Origin: Sphagnum compactum | Taxonomy: Eukaryota; Bryophyta; Sphagnopsida; Sphagnales | Assembly (NCBI GenBank): GCA_965153455.1 | Contig: OZ234502.1 | Coordinates: forward strand, 4,505,267 to 4,569,266 | Direction: 5' to 3' | DNA: 64,000 nt | In this document: in pieces, positions 36,501-50,527 of the stretch | How positions within the stretch are numbered: position 1 is the first letter of the stretch | Layout of the letters: every line of letters starts with the position of its first letter | Program-made: the position numbers and the translations under genes | The notes under the pieces: model-generated | Databases searched by the model: none | What the model was told of the DNA's origin: nothing | Seen by the model: the letters and a program-made list of their open reading frames with translations, nothing else

Positions 36501-37295
36501 AGCAAAATCAAGTTTATTCTCCAACAAGAATTTAACATGTCAGATGATGGAGAAATTCATTACACCTTAGGTAATGCCATCCTCCGCAATCATCAAGAAG
36601 GTTGAACAATTTTACATTAAAAGCAATATGTGATTTCCAAATTGCAAGAATTTCACATGCTCAATTGTAATTCACTTAGTCCACCCATGCAACCAAAAAT
36701 TTGATTAAATAAATAGGAATTTCCAAATACTCCAACTTTGTGAACTATCATGGATACATATCCATATTCCAAGATAGTGGGTAGCTTTATGCACTCCATA
36801 ATAAACTTTTGATCAAATTGTGCATATTATGCAATAAGCAACCTCACATAATATCTTTTGGATCCAGGAGATACTCACATTCAAGCTCTTAAACATACTA
36901 TGTAGTACAACAATTATGGCATCGAATATCATATAAATCAAATTCTAGTCAAATTTTACATGGTTTTTCTGATGTTGATTGGGCTAGAGACAAAGGTATT
37001 CAATGTTCTACATTAGGGTATTTTTTTATTCTTGTCCAATGCATAATTTCTTGGGGGGTAAGAAGTAACAATCTATTTTTTTTCCTCTACAAATTTTGGA
37101 TATATGGCTGTAGCCAAAACCACATTTGAAGCTATTTGGTTACAAAAGCTTTTAGCTAAACTTGGATTTCCACAAAAGGATCTTATATTAATTTATTCAG
37201 ACTCTCAAAATGCCATAACAATTAATGAAGACGCAAAATATCATTCTCGTAGCAAACACATTAACACACAATATCAATGTTATAAAAATACTTGA
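33506..37295 (+). pseudogene. copia gag-pol remnant
   Basis: Scattered frames in the order expected for copia. A gag segment lies at 33506-33862 (UBN2-type, KHVHLFQANLHQLV and RLMRSMPPNYKTF). A degraded zinc knuckle, FYCKKLGHLIKD, is near 33893 with its first Cys lost. A protease-side WYID is near 34044, and the pre-integrase LGHINKNKL lies near 34425. Integrase core TFIDDRSRF is near 34662, with integrase-side GCKAHAFIHKE at ~35222. RT pieces HQLDVKKTLLN (~36190) and VYVDDCIL (~36447) follow, then RNase H SDVDWARDKGIQCS (~36970) and IYSDSQNAITINEDAKYHSR (~37188). Many stops and frameshifts separate these, so no functional protein is possible. Confidence 0.85.
35082..35344 (+). repeat. Tandem duplication inside the copia integrase remnant
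   Basis: About 131 bp is present twice: AAAATATTTGGATG at 35082 and again at 35213, each followed by AAGGCTCATGCATTTATTCA and a GGTTATAATRACAAAT segment. The copies differ at roughly one base in eight. The duplication arose after or during element decay. Confidence 0.85.
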
Positions 37296-38282
37296 TAAGC
37301 AAACTCAAATATAATACATTTCAATTTCAACCATGATAGCTAATATTTTCAAAAAACATTACCTCGAGAAAAGCATTACTATCATATGTAAGCATTAAGT
37401 ATGTGCATATTACTTGAAAATACTTTGCATACAACCTTGACTTCTAAAGTGGTAGCCATTCCTCAAATTAAAGGTTCTTTCCAAGCCTTAATCACTTTTC
37501 TTGGACTTGCCATATCCAATCTTTTTTGTCAAACTTGTGATACATGCCATTTTGTTCTACTACAAGACTAACAAGCTCAAACGTTTACACCCGAAACACA
37601 TAAATTTGGGAGTGGCAAACAACATGAGCATAACCTAAAATCTGAAATCCAAAAATTATTTACATGATTTGGGTGATTGGTCTACCCATGATGGTGAGCA
37701 ATCTCAAAAAATGAGAAACTCAACCTATAAAGTGAAAGGACTAGAAACTTACAATTGGAATGGCAAGCGAAACTTTTTGTAAAAACAAAGATTAAACAAT
37801 CGCAAGTGGCATCAACCATATATCATGTCAACAACATAGGCCCAACTATGTATCACAACCCCAATGCCAACTTTCCACTATCCCTGGCCATTACCAAAGG
37901 AGGAGTTGAAAGAACTCAAAACTAGACTCTTAGTTTAAACTTTGGAATCATCAAACAAATTTTAATCAAGAGAATCATTTACCCAAAGTCATTTCTTAAA
38001 TGGAAGTTATTATACAATAATTAAAACATTGTTGGATAGAGGTGTATACTTACCTTGTGAAAGTTCGCCAACATAGAGAAGCTACATTACAAGAAAACAA
38101 AGAAACTTGAAATGGTAATGTTCAACCAAGAATGCAACTGAGAAGTCTAGAGAAGAAAAGTTCTCAACAAATAAACGTAGAACAAGGAGAAACCCTATTT
38201 CATTAGAGAAGACAATACAACACGGATAGGAAATTGTTTCATCCAAAGTGAATAATTGTAGGATGAACAGACTAATGCACTA

Positions 38283-38289
38283 GTGGGAG
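38283..38289 (+). promoter_or_regulatory. copia polypurine tract
   Basis: GTGGGAG immediately precedes the TGT start of the 3' LTR, the position of the plus-strand primer. Confidence 0.65.
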
Positions 38290-38480
38290 TGTAAAAGTTA
38301 CTAAAAGTTTATTAGTAAAATAATTAGTACACTAGTCTATTATACATAGATTCAAGTGAATAAGTGTGACCTTTCATGAGTCATGACAACCTTTCAGGTT
38401 GTGTAACTATATAAGAAGCTAAATTGTATCAATACAAAAATAGATTTTTTCTTGGAGTTCTTTCTTGCATTATTCTCACA
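38290..38480 (+). repeat. copia 3' LTR
   Basis: 191 bp, starting TGTAAAAGTTACTAA and ending ATTATTCTCACA. It aligns with 22686-22917 and is followed by TCTCT, which matches TCGCT upstream of the 5' LTR except at one base. Confidence 0.85.
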
Positions 38481-40284
38481 TCTCTAACCAAATTTTTTGT
38501 TATCCTAAACCCTAAGCCCTTATAAAAAACATGGAATTCACACAAATGATAAACTTTTTAAATTTATATCTACAATTTAGGATGAATTTCATCTAGAACA
38601 ATAAATTTGAAGGAACAATGAATGAATTCGCTAATATATTTGGAGGACAATCTTCAATGTAACATAAATTGGAAAGTATATGTGATAATGAAATACACCA
38701 TTTGAGATGAAAAAAGAACAATAACAAGGTGTCTACTACTATTATTAGTGCTAATGCAAACTTTTTATTCTACATGCTCATTTCTATACTTGCACCTTCA
38801 TCAAAGTGGTTACAATTTGATATACAATAGGTATATACAAAGAGTTGCAAAGTTGAGATTTTCCAAAATAGGTGAGGTTCAATAAAATACTAAGACTAAA
38901 TATTTTGAAAATTTCCAAACAAATCATTTTTCTCAATTGTGGAACAAGTAAAGATCGAGTAACAAGAGGCAAATTGGGGTGTGAACACTAAATGTTCTAA
39001 TTAAAATCTTTTGAAAATTGCTAGATTGTCCATAAAATTTGGAAAAACATGTTTTTTTGACTTTTTAACTTTTTGTATGTCATAGCCTTTTTCAACCCAA
39101 TTTTAAAAATGCATGATTATAATGTACAACATACCTGGTTGATGTCAATTTGAGGAGATTGGTCTACGGAGCTAAGATTAAGGCTAGACCCACTTGGTTC
39201 CTTCACCATGCAAACTCCTTTTTTCCACATTTTTGCAATGATGAGATTTCTAAATTGGTAATGTTGAAAAAATGTATGTATAACAATCATGATTATACAA
39301 CTAGAACATTATGTAGTTGGTTATGTGTGTTATGGAGTTACTTCCTCTTATTATTATGAAAGTTAGAAGGTCATTGTAGATATAGAATATTCTCCAATGT
39401 CTTCCACCCTTCATAAAGCACTCAAAATGATTTCCTACTATATTTGAAGGGCACCTTACATTCATGAATAGTAACATATCCTTCTTAAAACAGATGAAAA
39501 ATTTTACATCCATTATTTAGGAGCAGGAAGGACCATATACCTATTTTTTTAGGGAAAAAAAAGTTTGACACATACTTATAAATGTAAGGTTGCTTGCCTT
39601 GTTGAGAAGGAAATAAGCATAAGATCCTTCTCACTTTTAGCACCTTGTGATATAAGGAACAACTTAGGTACATGGTATTGGTATGTATATTGGTATGAAA
39701 AAAATACCAATATGGTATCACTTGAGGCAATACTAGGCTTCTATTGATACCAAATTGATATGGACCTGAAATCATACCAATCTAATACTAGTCTAATACC
39801 AGATCTACACTAGTCTTAAGACTAGGTTTATACCTACCTCATGCCATGCAAAAATCAGTAGATTTGGGTCCAATATTAGTCCAATATTAAGACCAGGCCA
39901 AAACTTTTACATTAAATCATCATTGTGAATCAAGGACATGTTTATGAAAATTAGGTTTCTTGATTATATAATATTTTTGTAGCTTCAAGAATGATTGGAA
40001 AAAAACCACTCAAATTTTTTGACATTATTGTTAAACTACATGGTTTTTTAAAAATCAGGGTTGTCAAAAATGACTTGACATGCCACTTTTCATTGATTGT
40101 CATGTCAGTGTCAATCATTGTGCATCACTTTCTCAAGTTAAACCTAACATTGACTAGACATTCCCATAGAAAAAACAAGTTTTTTTCAATATGTAGCTAA
40201 GTTTAATAATTAATTATTAATAAGTTCATAATTTTTTGTAAGGACTCATGTTTCATTGATAAATTATTTCGTGAACAGATTCAA
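38481..40284. other. Spacer, no gene seen
   Basis: AT-rich. At 39668-39840 the words GGTAT, ATACCAA and TAATACTAGTCTAATACC recur, a degenerate palindromic cluster. No gene is recognised. Confidence 0.45.
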
Positions 40285-40940
40285 GTTGTTGGACTACAAT
40301 CAAAGTGTGAACTTGTTGCAACCAAAAATCTTGATTGTTTAAATGATGACTACAATCTAGTTGCCACCTTCAACAATTAACATTTTCTTTTAAAAAATCT
40401 TAGTTTAAGGATTGGATTTAGGTCATTGGATTGTGATTGAGGTGTGGACTATTTTTGATAAAAAAATCTTGGTCTTTTAGATAACAACTAAAATCCAGTC
40501 AATATTTTTCAATGGTCAAGGTTTTTCTCAAATTCTTTTTTGCCCTTAAGACCACATTTAGGTCATTTGACTATGACTAAGGTGTGAACTAGTTGTGATA
40601 AAAAAATCTTGGCCATTATGATGGCAAGAAAAATCTACTTGAAATTCAAATTTTTTTCCCATTATCAAAATCATATTCAAGTCACTAGATTACGATCAAG
40701 GTGTGGACCAATTGTCACCAAAAATATCAGCCATTCAAATGGTGACTAATTTTGGTTGCCACTTTTCCATGATCAAATTTTTTAATTAATTAATTAATAT
40801 TTTTTGTTTTTGAGAAAAATCATTAAATTATGACCAACGTGTGGACTAGTTGCAACCAAAAATCTTGGTTGTTCAAATGGCAATGAAAATTTGATCACCA
40901 CTTTTCAACGGCCAAGATTTTCAGAAAAACATTAAAAAAA
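40285..40940. repeat. Diverged ~120-140 bp tandem repeat, about five units
   Basis: The phrase GATTRYGATYRAGGTGTGGACT recurs at about 40290, 40430, 40568, 40687 and 40825. Each is followed by an AAAAATCTTGG-TTCAAATGG segment. It is old, AT-rich and non-coding. Confidence 0.75.
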
Positions 40941-41950
40941 ATTTCCTTTGTTTTTGAAGCTAGAAATAAGTTGTCGTTCAAGGATGCTGTTGATTGTGCT
41001 TCCAATATTGACAAAAAAATACATAAAAGAACTAATTTACACAATATATTTACACCACAACAAATATTTGTAAAACAACATAGCTTTCATGCATGTCTAT
41101 ATTCAATGTTTCAAAATCTAAACATTTTTTTAAATTTCAAATTCATACACATTATTGAAATTTTTTTTGGCAATATGTTTCTATTCATTGTTTCAACAAC
41201 AATTGTTGTAGAATGTTTTTAGTTTAGTGTTCAACTTGATAAGACACTTCTTCACTAATATGCATTAAATTTTTAATTTTACATTGTTTCAATAGATTTT
41301 TAAAAATGCAAGTAGCTCATTTTTTGGGGAAATGTGCTAACTTACATTTCAATATGTGTCATGTATTTTTTTAACAAAGAGAAAGTGCAAGTTTTCTTGA
41401 TGATGTACTTAACATATACATGATGTTTATATCCTGAATAATTAGTACATATTTATTCTATTTAGTTTTGTAATGAAAAAGAATATTTTCAACACCATAT
41501 TGACCAATCAATTTCAAACCTTCTTCATATTTACATTAATATTCTATTAAGAGATTTCAAATTTTATATTCAAGTTATCATAAACTCAATATAACACACA
41601 ATGGTTTCATAATGAAACTTAAACAAATTTTGAATTTTATTTCCCAATGTGTTTAAATCAAAAATTCCCTTCTTTTTAACTTGATTTTGAAATTTGTACT
41701 ACTTTTGTGTACTTTACAATGCTCATCAAACAACCTACTCTCTATCTTTTGTTATTTTATTTATTTGGATTTTCCCTTTTATGTTTTGTTCATAGAATTT
41801 GGTGATGAACATATCCCCACCCAAAGTCACTTTCATGCAGCCAAATTTCAACATGCTACTTTAAACATTTTCAATCTTCATTTTCACACTTTGAGCATAT
41901 TCCTAAAACTTACAATATGCATCCTACGACACAAAACAACATTGCATTGC
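40941..41950. other. AT-rich spacer, no gene seen
   Basis: Short frames only, with no recognised family or RNA. Confidence 0.5.
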
Positions 41951-43165
41951 AAAGTGTGTCAAAGAGTTTCTTCATGCTGAAAGACACATTTTGGCATAAC
42001 CTCATTTACCTTCACTATAGCAAAAATTTCAAAGCTCAAAAAGCACAAACCCTAAACCCTAAAGTGTGTCAAAGAGTTTCTTCATGCTGAAAGACACATT
42101 TTGGCATAGCCTCATTTACCTTCACTATAGCAAAAATTTCAAAGCTCAAAAAGCACAAACCCTAAACCCTAAAGTGTGTCAAAGAGTTTCTTCATGCTGA
42201 AAGACACATTTTGGCATAGCCTCATTTACCTTCACTATAGCAAAAATTTCAAAGCTCAAAAAGCACAAACCCTAAACCCTAAAGTGTGTCAAAGAGTTTC
42301 TTCATGCTGAAAGACACATTTTGGCATAGCCTCATTTACCTTCACTATAGCAAAAATTTCAAAGCTCAAAAAGCACAAACCCTAAAGTGTGTCAAAGAGT
42401 TTCTTCATGCTGAAAGACACATTTTGGCATAGCTTCATTTACCTTCACTATAGCAAAAATTTCAAAGCTCAAAAAGCACAAACCCTAAACCCTAAAGTGT
42501 GTCAAAGAATTTCTTCATGCTGAAAGACACATTTTGGCATAGTCTCATTTACCTTCATTATAGCAAAAATTTCAAAGCTCAAAAAGGACAAACCCTAAAC
42601 CATAAAGTGTGTCAAAGAGTTTCTCCATGCTGAAAGACACATTTTGGCATAGCCTCATTTACCTTCACTATAGCAAAAATTTCAAAGCTCAAAAAGCACA
42701 AACCCTAAAGTGTGTCAAAGAGTTTCTTCATGCTGAAAGACACATTTTGGCATAGCCTCATTTACCTTCACTATAGCAAAAATTTCAAAGCTCAAAAAGG
42801 ACAAACCCTAAACCATAAAGTGTGTCAAAGAGTTTCTCCATGCTGAAAGACACATTTTGGCATAGCCTCATTTACCTTCACTATAGCAAAAATTTCAAAG
42901 CTCAAAAAGCACAAACCCTAAAGTGTGTCAAAGAGTTTCTTCATGCTGAAAGACACATTTTGGCATAGCCTCATTTACCTTCACTATAGCAAAAATTTCA
43001 AAGCTCAAAAAGGACAAACCCTAAACCATAAAGTGTGTCAAAGAGTTGCTCCATGCTGAAAGACACATTTTGGCATAGGCTCTCATTTACCTTCCTCACT
43101 ATAGCAAAAATTTCAAAGCCCAAAAAAAGACAAACCCTAAACCCTAAAGTGTTGTGGGGACCCTA
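41951..43165. repeat. Satellite array of 11 units, 110/103 bp, with telomere-like heptamers
   Basis: Each unit begins AAAGTGTGTCAAAGAGTTTC and ends in CCCTAAA-type sequence. Unit starts are 41951, 42061, 42171, 42281, 42384, 42494, 42604, 42707, 42817, 42920 and 43030. Spacings are therefore 110 or 103, and the 7-bp difference is exactly one telomeric heptamer at the unit end. Units from ~42494 on alternate a GGACAAACCCTAAACCATAA ending with a GCACAAACCCTAAAG ending, making a 213 bp higher-order dimer. Units are nearly identical, so the expansion or homogenisation is recent. The last unit is more diverged. Confidence 0.97.
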
Positions 43166-44474
43166 AACCCTAAAGTGTATTCCCCCACACTTTAGGTGGG
43201 GAACTAGGTCAAAAACTATTCAAGCAATCAATGTTGGTAAAGTACTTCTCAAGTTCTCAGGGATTAAAAACAAAAGAAAATGCATAATTTTCTCATGGGT
43301 TTATTTCGGTGTTGGAACTTGGTTGGGTCTCAAATTTTTTTTTCTTAAAGAATTCCTCGGTGCGGTTCTTTAGTAAAAAAAATGTGGTTCTTTTACCAGG
43401 ATCTGGCTTTTTTTAATTAAAAAATTGCTGCCCCGAAACAAAATGTGCTTCAATAACAGTACCTATAATGAGTTCTCGAAATCAATATTAATGAATTTTT
43501 AAAAGTTTTAACAATTACAATAATGTGTCCAGTAAAAGTTGGAGGAAAGATTTGGAGCAGTGTTTTTCTTTTCTGGCGAAATTTCACTATTTTTCAACAA
43601 AGAAGAAATTGGGAAAATTTTGGAAAATTCTGTGTCTCTAGTGCAAGTTCAATTAATTTTGCTTTTTTTTTTTTTTGGGTTAAATTTTGCCGAACTTTGA
43701 TATGAAAAAAATGGAAAAAAAAAAAAAAAAACAAACAAACAAACAAACAAACAAACACCAATTTGGAGGGTGGTGCAAGGGAATTTTATGTTCCTCTATT
43801 CAATTTGAGAATTTATCATTGTTGTCAAAAGTGGCGGTCATCCATAAAATAAATTAGCCAAATTTGGCTACATACTAGATAATGTTGTCCAGAACACAGT
43901 TATTTTTTAAGGATTCTCATAAATAGCATTTTATGGCGACTGTGTGCCTCAGCAGGCAGCCAAAAAACACAAGTCAGGACACTATAATATCAAGGCTAAT
44001 AAACACACATAAAATAGCTTGAAGTATAATGGGACCCTGGCGAAAGTGGAGGGTCAGATCTTTAGGTATATGGCAAATTGGTCTCAAAAATATCCCCAAA
44101 ATTACATAACATAGAGGTAGCCAGATCCAAATCAATGGCGAAATCTGGCGAAACCTAGACACTACAAAATGACTGAAGGAAAGTTCCAAGTCTTAGGTAA
44201 TTAATATAGTTAATTAGTAATGGCTATGATCTACCTTCCATACCTTACACCCCTAGCTAGACTTGAGGACCAGACCTGGGGTTAGCTTTTAACCCTACTA
44301 GGGTTAGGACGAGTATTACTAGCCCATACTAGTTTCTTAGGATGCCAATTTCCACCTGCTAAAGAATGATTCTTTCACCTTAGTGGTTCTCACAAGAGGT
44401 GATAACCTCCGGTTCTCAGGCTGTAAATCCAATGAGAAAGGAGAGTGATTTCTGATACTCACCCAACATTGGTT
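43166..44474. other. Spacer with dispersed palindrome
   Basis: No gene seen. An (AAAC)n run lies at about 43731-43756 next to an A17 tract. The palindrome AGCCAAATTTGGCT occurs at 43856-43869. Confidence 0.5.
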
Positions 44475-44812
44475 TATTGGCATTGCTTACTAAGGCCCTT
44501 AAGGATATTGTGTTTAGATTCATTATAGAGTCATAGTAGCTTAAGGGATTTTTATAGGCCCCTCGGTAATAATAATAGGTCTATTTTTGTATGAGGATTT
44601 TTGAAAGATGATATTTTGGCTTGTGTTGGAAACTTGAGATTAGTTATAATAGAGTTATAATAATATCTTGAAGGATTTTTGGTTTCTTTATTTTAGAGGA
44701 TTTTTTTTATGAAGATTGCATGGGGAAATATTTGAGTTGTCATAATTCTTCTCTTGCCTTAAGATACTTTTTTTAAGTAAATGGCAAGGCCACAGTGTGA
44801 CACACCCCCTTG
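44475..44812 (+). repeat. Interspersed repeat family A, copy 2
   Basis: It aligns with copy 1 from the opening TTGGCATTGC to the closing GGCAAGGCCACAGTGTGACA. It has small insertions such as an extra AATAATAATA in the middle. Confidence 0.85.
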
Positions 44813-45871
44813 CTTTATAATATATTCCTCCAAGCTTTAAAGCCATAAGTTCCTCAAGCTATGTGTATCACCCTCTTTGTTTTTTGCAAATGAAGGCATT
44901 TTGGAGGGTTTTAATTGCTAAAAGTGACAAAGAAAAAAAAAAGAAAAAATCACCAGATTTCTATATTTTGGTTTTCAGTGTGTAGCCATAAACATAGAAT
45001 GTGGATTAAAGATTTGTATTTCATATATGGATCATAGCCAAATTTGGCTAAATCTTCCTAGGGATGGATGCCATTTTTTTCTACACCTTCATACAAATGA
45101 TTGCCACTTAAGCTACATAATACAATTCCTGAAGGAAACCAGCTTTCACTGATGTATATTCAGCCAAGAAAAACCAGCTTTCATAACTCAGTATTAAGTA
45201 CAAAACTCTTTGATCACTTAATCAATCCATCAAGAGGTACAATATTTAAGGAGGTAGGGCGTAAAACTAAACCCCATAACTTTCTAGTGGATTTTATTTT
45301 TATTCCTCCAAAAAGGAGTAAATTCCCAATTTGGGCAATTGTGTACATTCTGCAAAAGAAATACCAAAACAAAACCAAAAACCCAACCCTTAATAATTGG
45401 GTATATATAAACTAGGTACAAAATTAACACTAAGTCAATCCATAATTAGGTACAATAGTTTTGCAGCTGGGAACCCATAGTAAATTTCTCATGGGTTTAA
45501 ATTTTATTCCTCCAAAGCCATAAGTTCCCAATAATTTAGCTAAAATTGTGTATTCAGCACAAAGAACTAATTGGGAAACCCCCAAAGAAAAGAAAATAAA
45601 TAAATAAACTTAATAGATGTCAGTAAATTTACTCAAAACCCAGCCATTGACAAATAGTTTAACTTCGGGTAATCAAAACTCAATAAATTTCTCAGTGTTT
45701 TAAATTTTATTCTTCCAAAGTTGCTGGAAGCCTGTTCCCTAAAAGTTTATTGTGTGTATTCAGCAAAAGAAATCCAATCCCCAAAAAGGACCACCTCAAT
45801 TTATTTTATTTTTAAAAATCTAAATAATTAGGTACAAAATTAAACACTAGAAATCAATCCAATCTAGGACT
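44813..45871. other. Spacer, no gene seen
   Basis: Contains AGCCAAATTTGGCT at 45036-45049 and three loosely similar stretches near 45280, 45490 and 45690 with TAAATTTTATTCYTCCAAAG, suggesting diverged ~200 bp repetition. No gene is recognised. Confidence 0.45.
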
Positions 45872-46352
45872 TACAACAAAAGGTGTCCTTGCCCTGTGCT
45901 TCAAGTGATTTCACTAAATTTTGATTGAATTCAGTAATCATATCACGTGATTGAATTCACTAGATTTTGATTGAATTCACTAGTCATACCAAATGATTTC
46001 ATTCACTAGATTTTGATTGAATTCAGTACTCATACCAAGTGATTTCATTCACTAGATTTTGATTGAATTCACTAGTCATACCAAATGATTTCATTCACTA
46101 GATTTTGATTGAATTCAGTACTCATACCAAGTGATTTCATTCACTAGATTTTGATTGAATTCAGTACTCATACCAAGTGATTTCATTCACTAGATTTTGA
46201 TTGAATTCAGTACTCATACCAAGTGATTTCACTAAATTTTGTTAAATTCATTACTCATGATGAACAAGAGCTAGTGAGGATGCAGTGAATTCACTCCTCT
46301 GCTGCTCTAGTGAAGTGAACAGGGACTAATGAACTGCACTCACATTTTCTAA
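45872..46352 (-). repeat. MITE-like element B enlarged by a 46-bp minisatellite
   Basis: Its ends match the 147 bp element at 15320-15466 in inverted orientation (ACAACAAAAGGTGTCCTTG at the left, AATGAACTGCACTCACATTT at the right). The middle holds about eight units of 46 bp with the core ACTAGATTTTGATTGAATTC and CATACCAAGTGATTTCATTC. Unit starts at 46051, 46097, 46143 and 46189 give the exact period. The element ends about 57 bases downstream of the peroxidase stop codon. Confidence 0.8.
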
Positions 46353-46408
46353 TACTACCGTTGGCTATTACTGTTAACACTCAAATTTTGATTTTCAGGG
46401 CGAATTAA

Positions 46409-48517
<2,109 letters not shown>

Positions 48518-48661
48518 CTCGTAAGTTCCAAATGATCTGAAGTACGAGTCCAAATGCTGCTCCAAAAGACTAGATTGCGTGCAGGTGGCAGGTGCACAGC
48601 ACACGCTCACTCGTCGATCAGTGTACCGTACTCTCTGCTTCTGAGCTTCAAAACACTCTTC

Positions 48662-48669
48662 CTTTTATA
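48662..48669 (-). promoter_or_regulatory. TATA box of the peroxidase gene
   Basis: TATAAAAG on the minus strand, about 150 bases before the chosen ATG at 48517. Transcription would start near 48635, which supports the ATG at 48517 but leaves the upstream ATG at 48610 possible. Confidence 0.6.
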
Positions 48670-48670
48670 A

Positions 48671-49863
48671 CGGATCCGCATCCAGCAGAACCCCATGAGT
48701 CCCCCCCCCCCCACATACAGATCAATGGCCACCACCTACCTGGTAGCATGCAGCTAGTTCAGTGTGCATCTCACCTACGTCGACGGCTGGGTCCCACAGT
48801 TGACTTTGTTGCAAGCAAAGCTGGGGCTTACTCTTAAGCGGCAAACCAGCTGCAGGGTCGATGTTGCAGCGGGATTTTGACAAAAGAAGGAAAACACTTT
48901 TGGTTGACTCTCTATCTTCTAGATAAAATTGTCTAATCCAGATCTGGGAAACAAACGCATCATGACATGCCAAAGGAATTACTAGTTTCAAAGCAATCTG
49001 AAGCTCAATACTATATATATGAATTGCATCGTCTATTCTTTCCGTAGTTATTTTTAAATCCAGCAAGCTGGTTGCTACAGTAGAGAACACTGATTATGTT
49101 TTTAATCTGGTATAAATATACTAATATAATCTAGTGTGACCCCTGCCTGCAGCCGGCGACCTCTCTAGTCTAGTCTAGTCGAGCTAGCTGCACTCTTCTT
49201 GTTCTTCATGAACATCTATCTATCTATCTATCTATCTATCTATATATCTGCGCGTGCAGTTTTTAATTAGTATAAAACATGGAAAAAATTTCTCAGCCTC
49301 TTTGATGAGTCTGCTCATCACTCAGATCATTTCTATTACTGGAGTCTAGCTAGTACCTTGGACTAGTATTCTATCCACCCATGATCATATTCCCACGGAC
49401 TAGCCTGATTTCTTCTTCATCTCTAGCTGAAGACAAGTAGTTGTAGTAATAGTAGTAGTAGTAGTAGGAGGAGGACTACAGCAGCTGGCTAGCTCCTCCC
49501 GCTCCGGTCGGACTAGGCTACAGGCTCCATGCAGCTACCAGTCCGGTTCAAGATCAAGGAGAGCTAGCTAAAGGTAAGCACAAGACTTGCTGCTGGCTTG
49601 GATTCCAGATGGACTCTAGATTCTCGGGAACGTCTGCTGAAAGTGGACTGTATTACGATTGTTGTTGGGAATTTTTTTTAAGAGTTTTTTCTTGAGCAAA
49701 CTATTCTTGGCAATTTCTGGTTCCGCGCGCCGGCCGGATTGCGCTATCGGTACTTGTGTGTGTACTGTAAAGTGCTGAGAAACGTACTATACGCGTCTGC
49801 GTGAGCGACGTACGCGGCCAGTGAGTGCCTGATCCACTTCCCATCGAATCAGTCCCAATGTTT
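48671..49863. other. Peroxidase upstream region and spacer
   Basis: No gene seen. It includes a C-run near 48699-48709, a (TCTA)n microsatellite at about 49206-49242, a TAG trinucleotide run near 49446-49466 and several GCTAGCTAG words. Confidence 0.5.
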
Positions 49864-50220
49864 TTGGCCTTGCCTACTACCAAGGCCCTTAAGGAAGGAT
49901 ATTGTGTTTAGATTCATTCTAGAGTATAGTAGCTTAAGGGCTTTTTATAGGCCCCTAGGTAATAAATAATAATAGGTCTCTTTATTTTTATATGAGGATT
50001 TTTGAAACATGATATTTTGGCTTGTGTTGAAACTTGAGATTATTTATCAGAGTTATAATAATATCTTGAAGGATTTTGGTTTTTTCTTTTAGAGGGATTT
50101 TTTTTTGAAGATTATAATTTTTTTTCATGGTTAAATAAATATTTCAACTTCCATAGTTCTCCTTTTTCATTAAGATACTTTTTAATGTAAATGACAAGGC
50201 CACATTGTGACACACCCCTT
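49864..50220 (+). repeat. Interspersed repeat family A, copy 3
   Basis: It opens TTGGCCTTGCC and ends GACAAGGCCACATTGTGACA, with good similarity to copies 1 and 2 throughout. It is followed ~50 bases later by AACCAAATTTGGCT, a one-base variant of the dispersed palindrome. Confidence 0.85.
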
Positions 50221-50527
50221 GTTTCGTGATGGAACCAAAGTGATAATCATCCTTCCTTAGGAAGATTTAACCAAATTTGGCTACAAGCTAAAATATGAAA
50301 ATGAGTTTTTTCTCAACATCCTTCTATATATTTTTGGCTACCTACTTGAACCATGTATAGAAATCTGGCATTTTCTTTAAGAAATTTGGTCTAATTCCAG
50401 GGCTATCGAAAACCTCAAAAAGCCCTCGATGTTAGCACTTTTAGTTTTTTAATTTTTTCTTTTTGGCTTCATGATGGACCCTCATGGTGGCTCTCTCTTG
50501 GTGAATACACTAGAATGCTCGGCCTCT

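Larger units (their letters stand above)
22686..38480 (+). mobile_element. Ty1/copia LTR retrotransposon, decayed, with nested CACTA insertion
   Basis: The outer boundaries are two related short LTRs (22686-22917 and 38290-38480) that begin TGT and end ACA. They share stretches such as GACAACCTTTCAGG and GTGACCTTTCAT. The sequence after the 5' LTR is TGGTATCAGAGC, the usual initiator-tRNA-Met primer site, and GTGGGAG precedes the 3' LTR. The flanking pentamers are TCGCT and TCTCT, a target duplication with one change. Polyprotein remnants in the order gag, protease, integrase, RT, RNase H identify copia. After removal of the CACTA element (24153-32987) about 7 kb remains, part of which is further foreign sequence near 23.3 kb. 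It cannot move by itself. Confidence 0.85.

Noticed and set aside
41681-41980. 99-codon plus-strand frame beside the satellite
   Set aside because: It runs into the satellite array, has no recognisable domain and no splice context.
48518-48610. Upstream in-frame ATG for the peroxidase
   Set aside because: It would place 31 residues (including CCAPATC) ahead of a typical signal peptide. The ATG at 48517 gives a standard secretory start.
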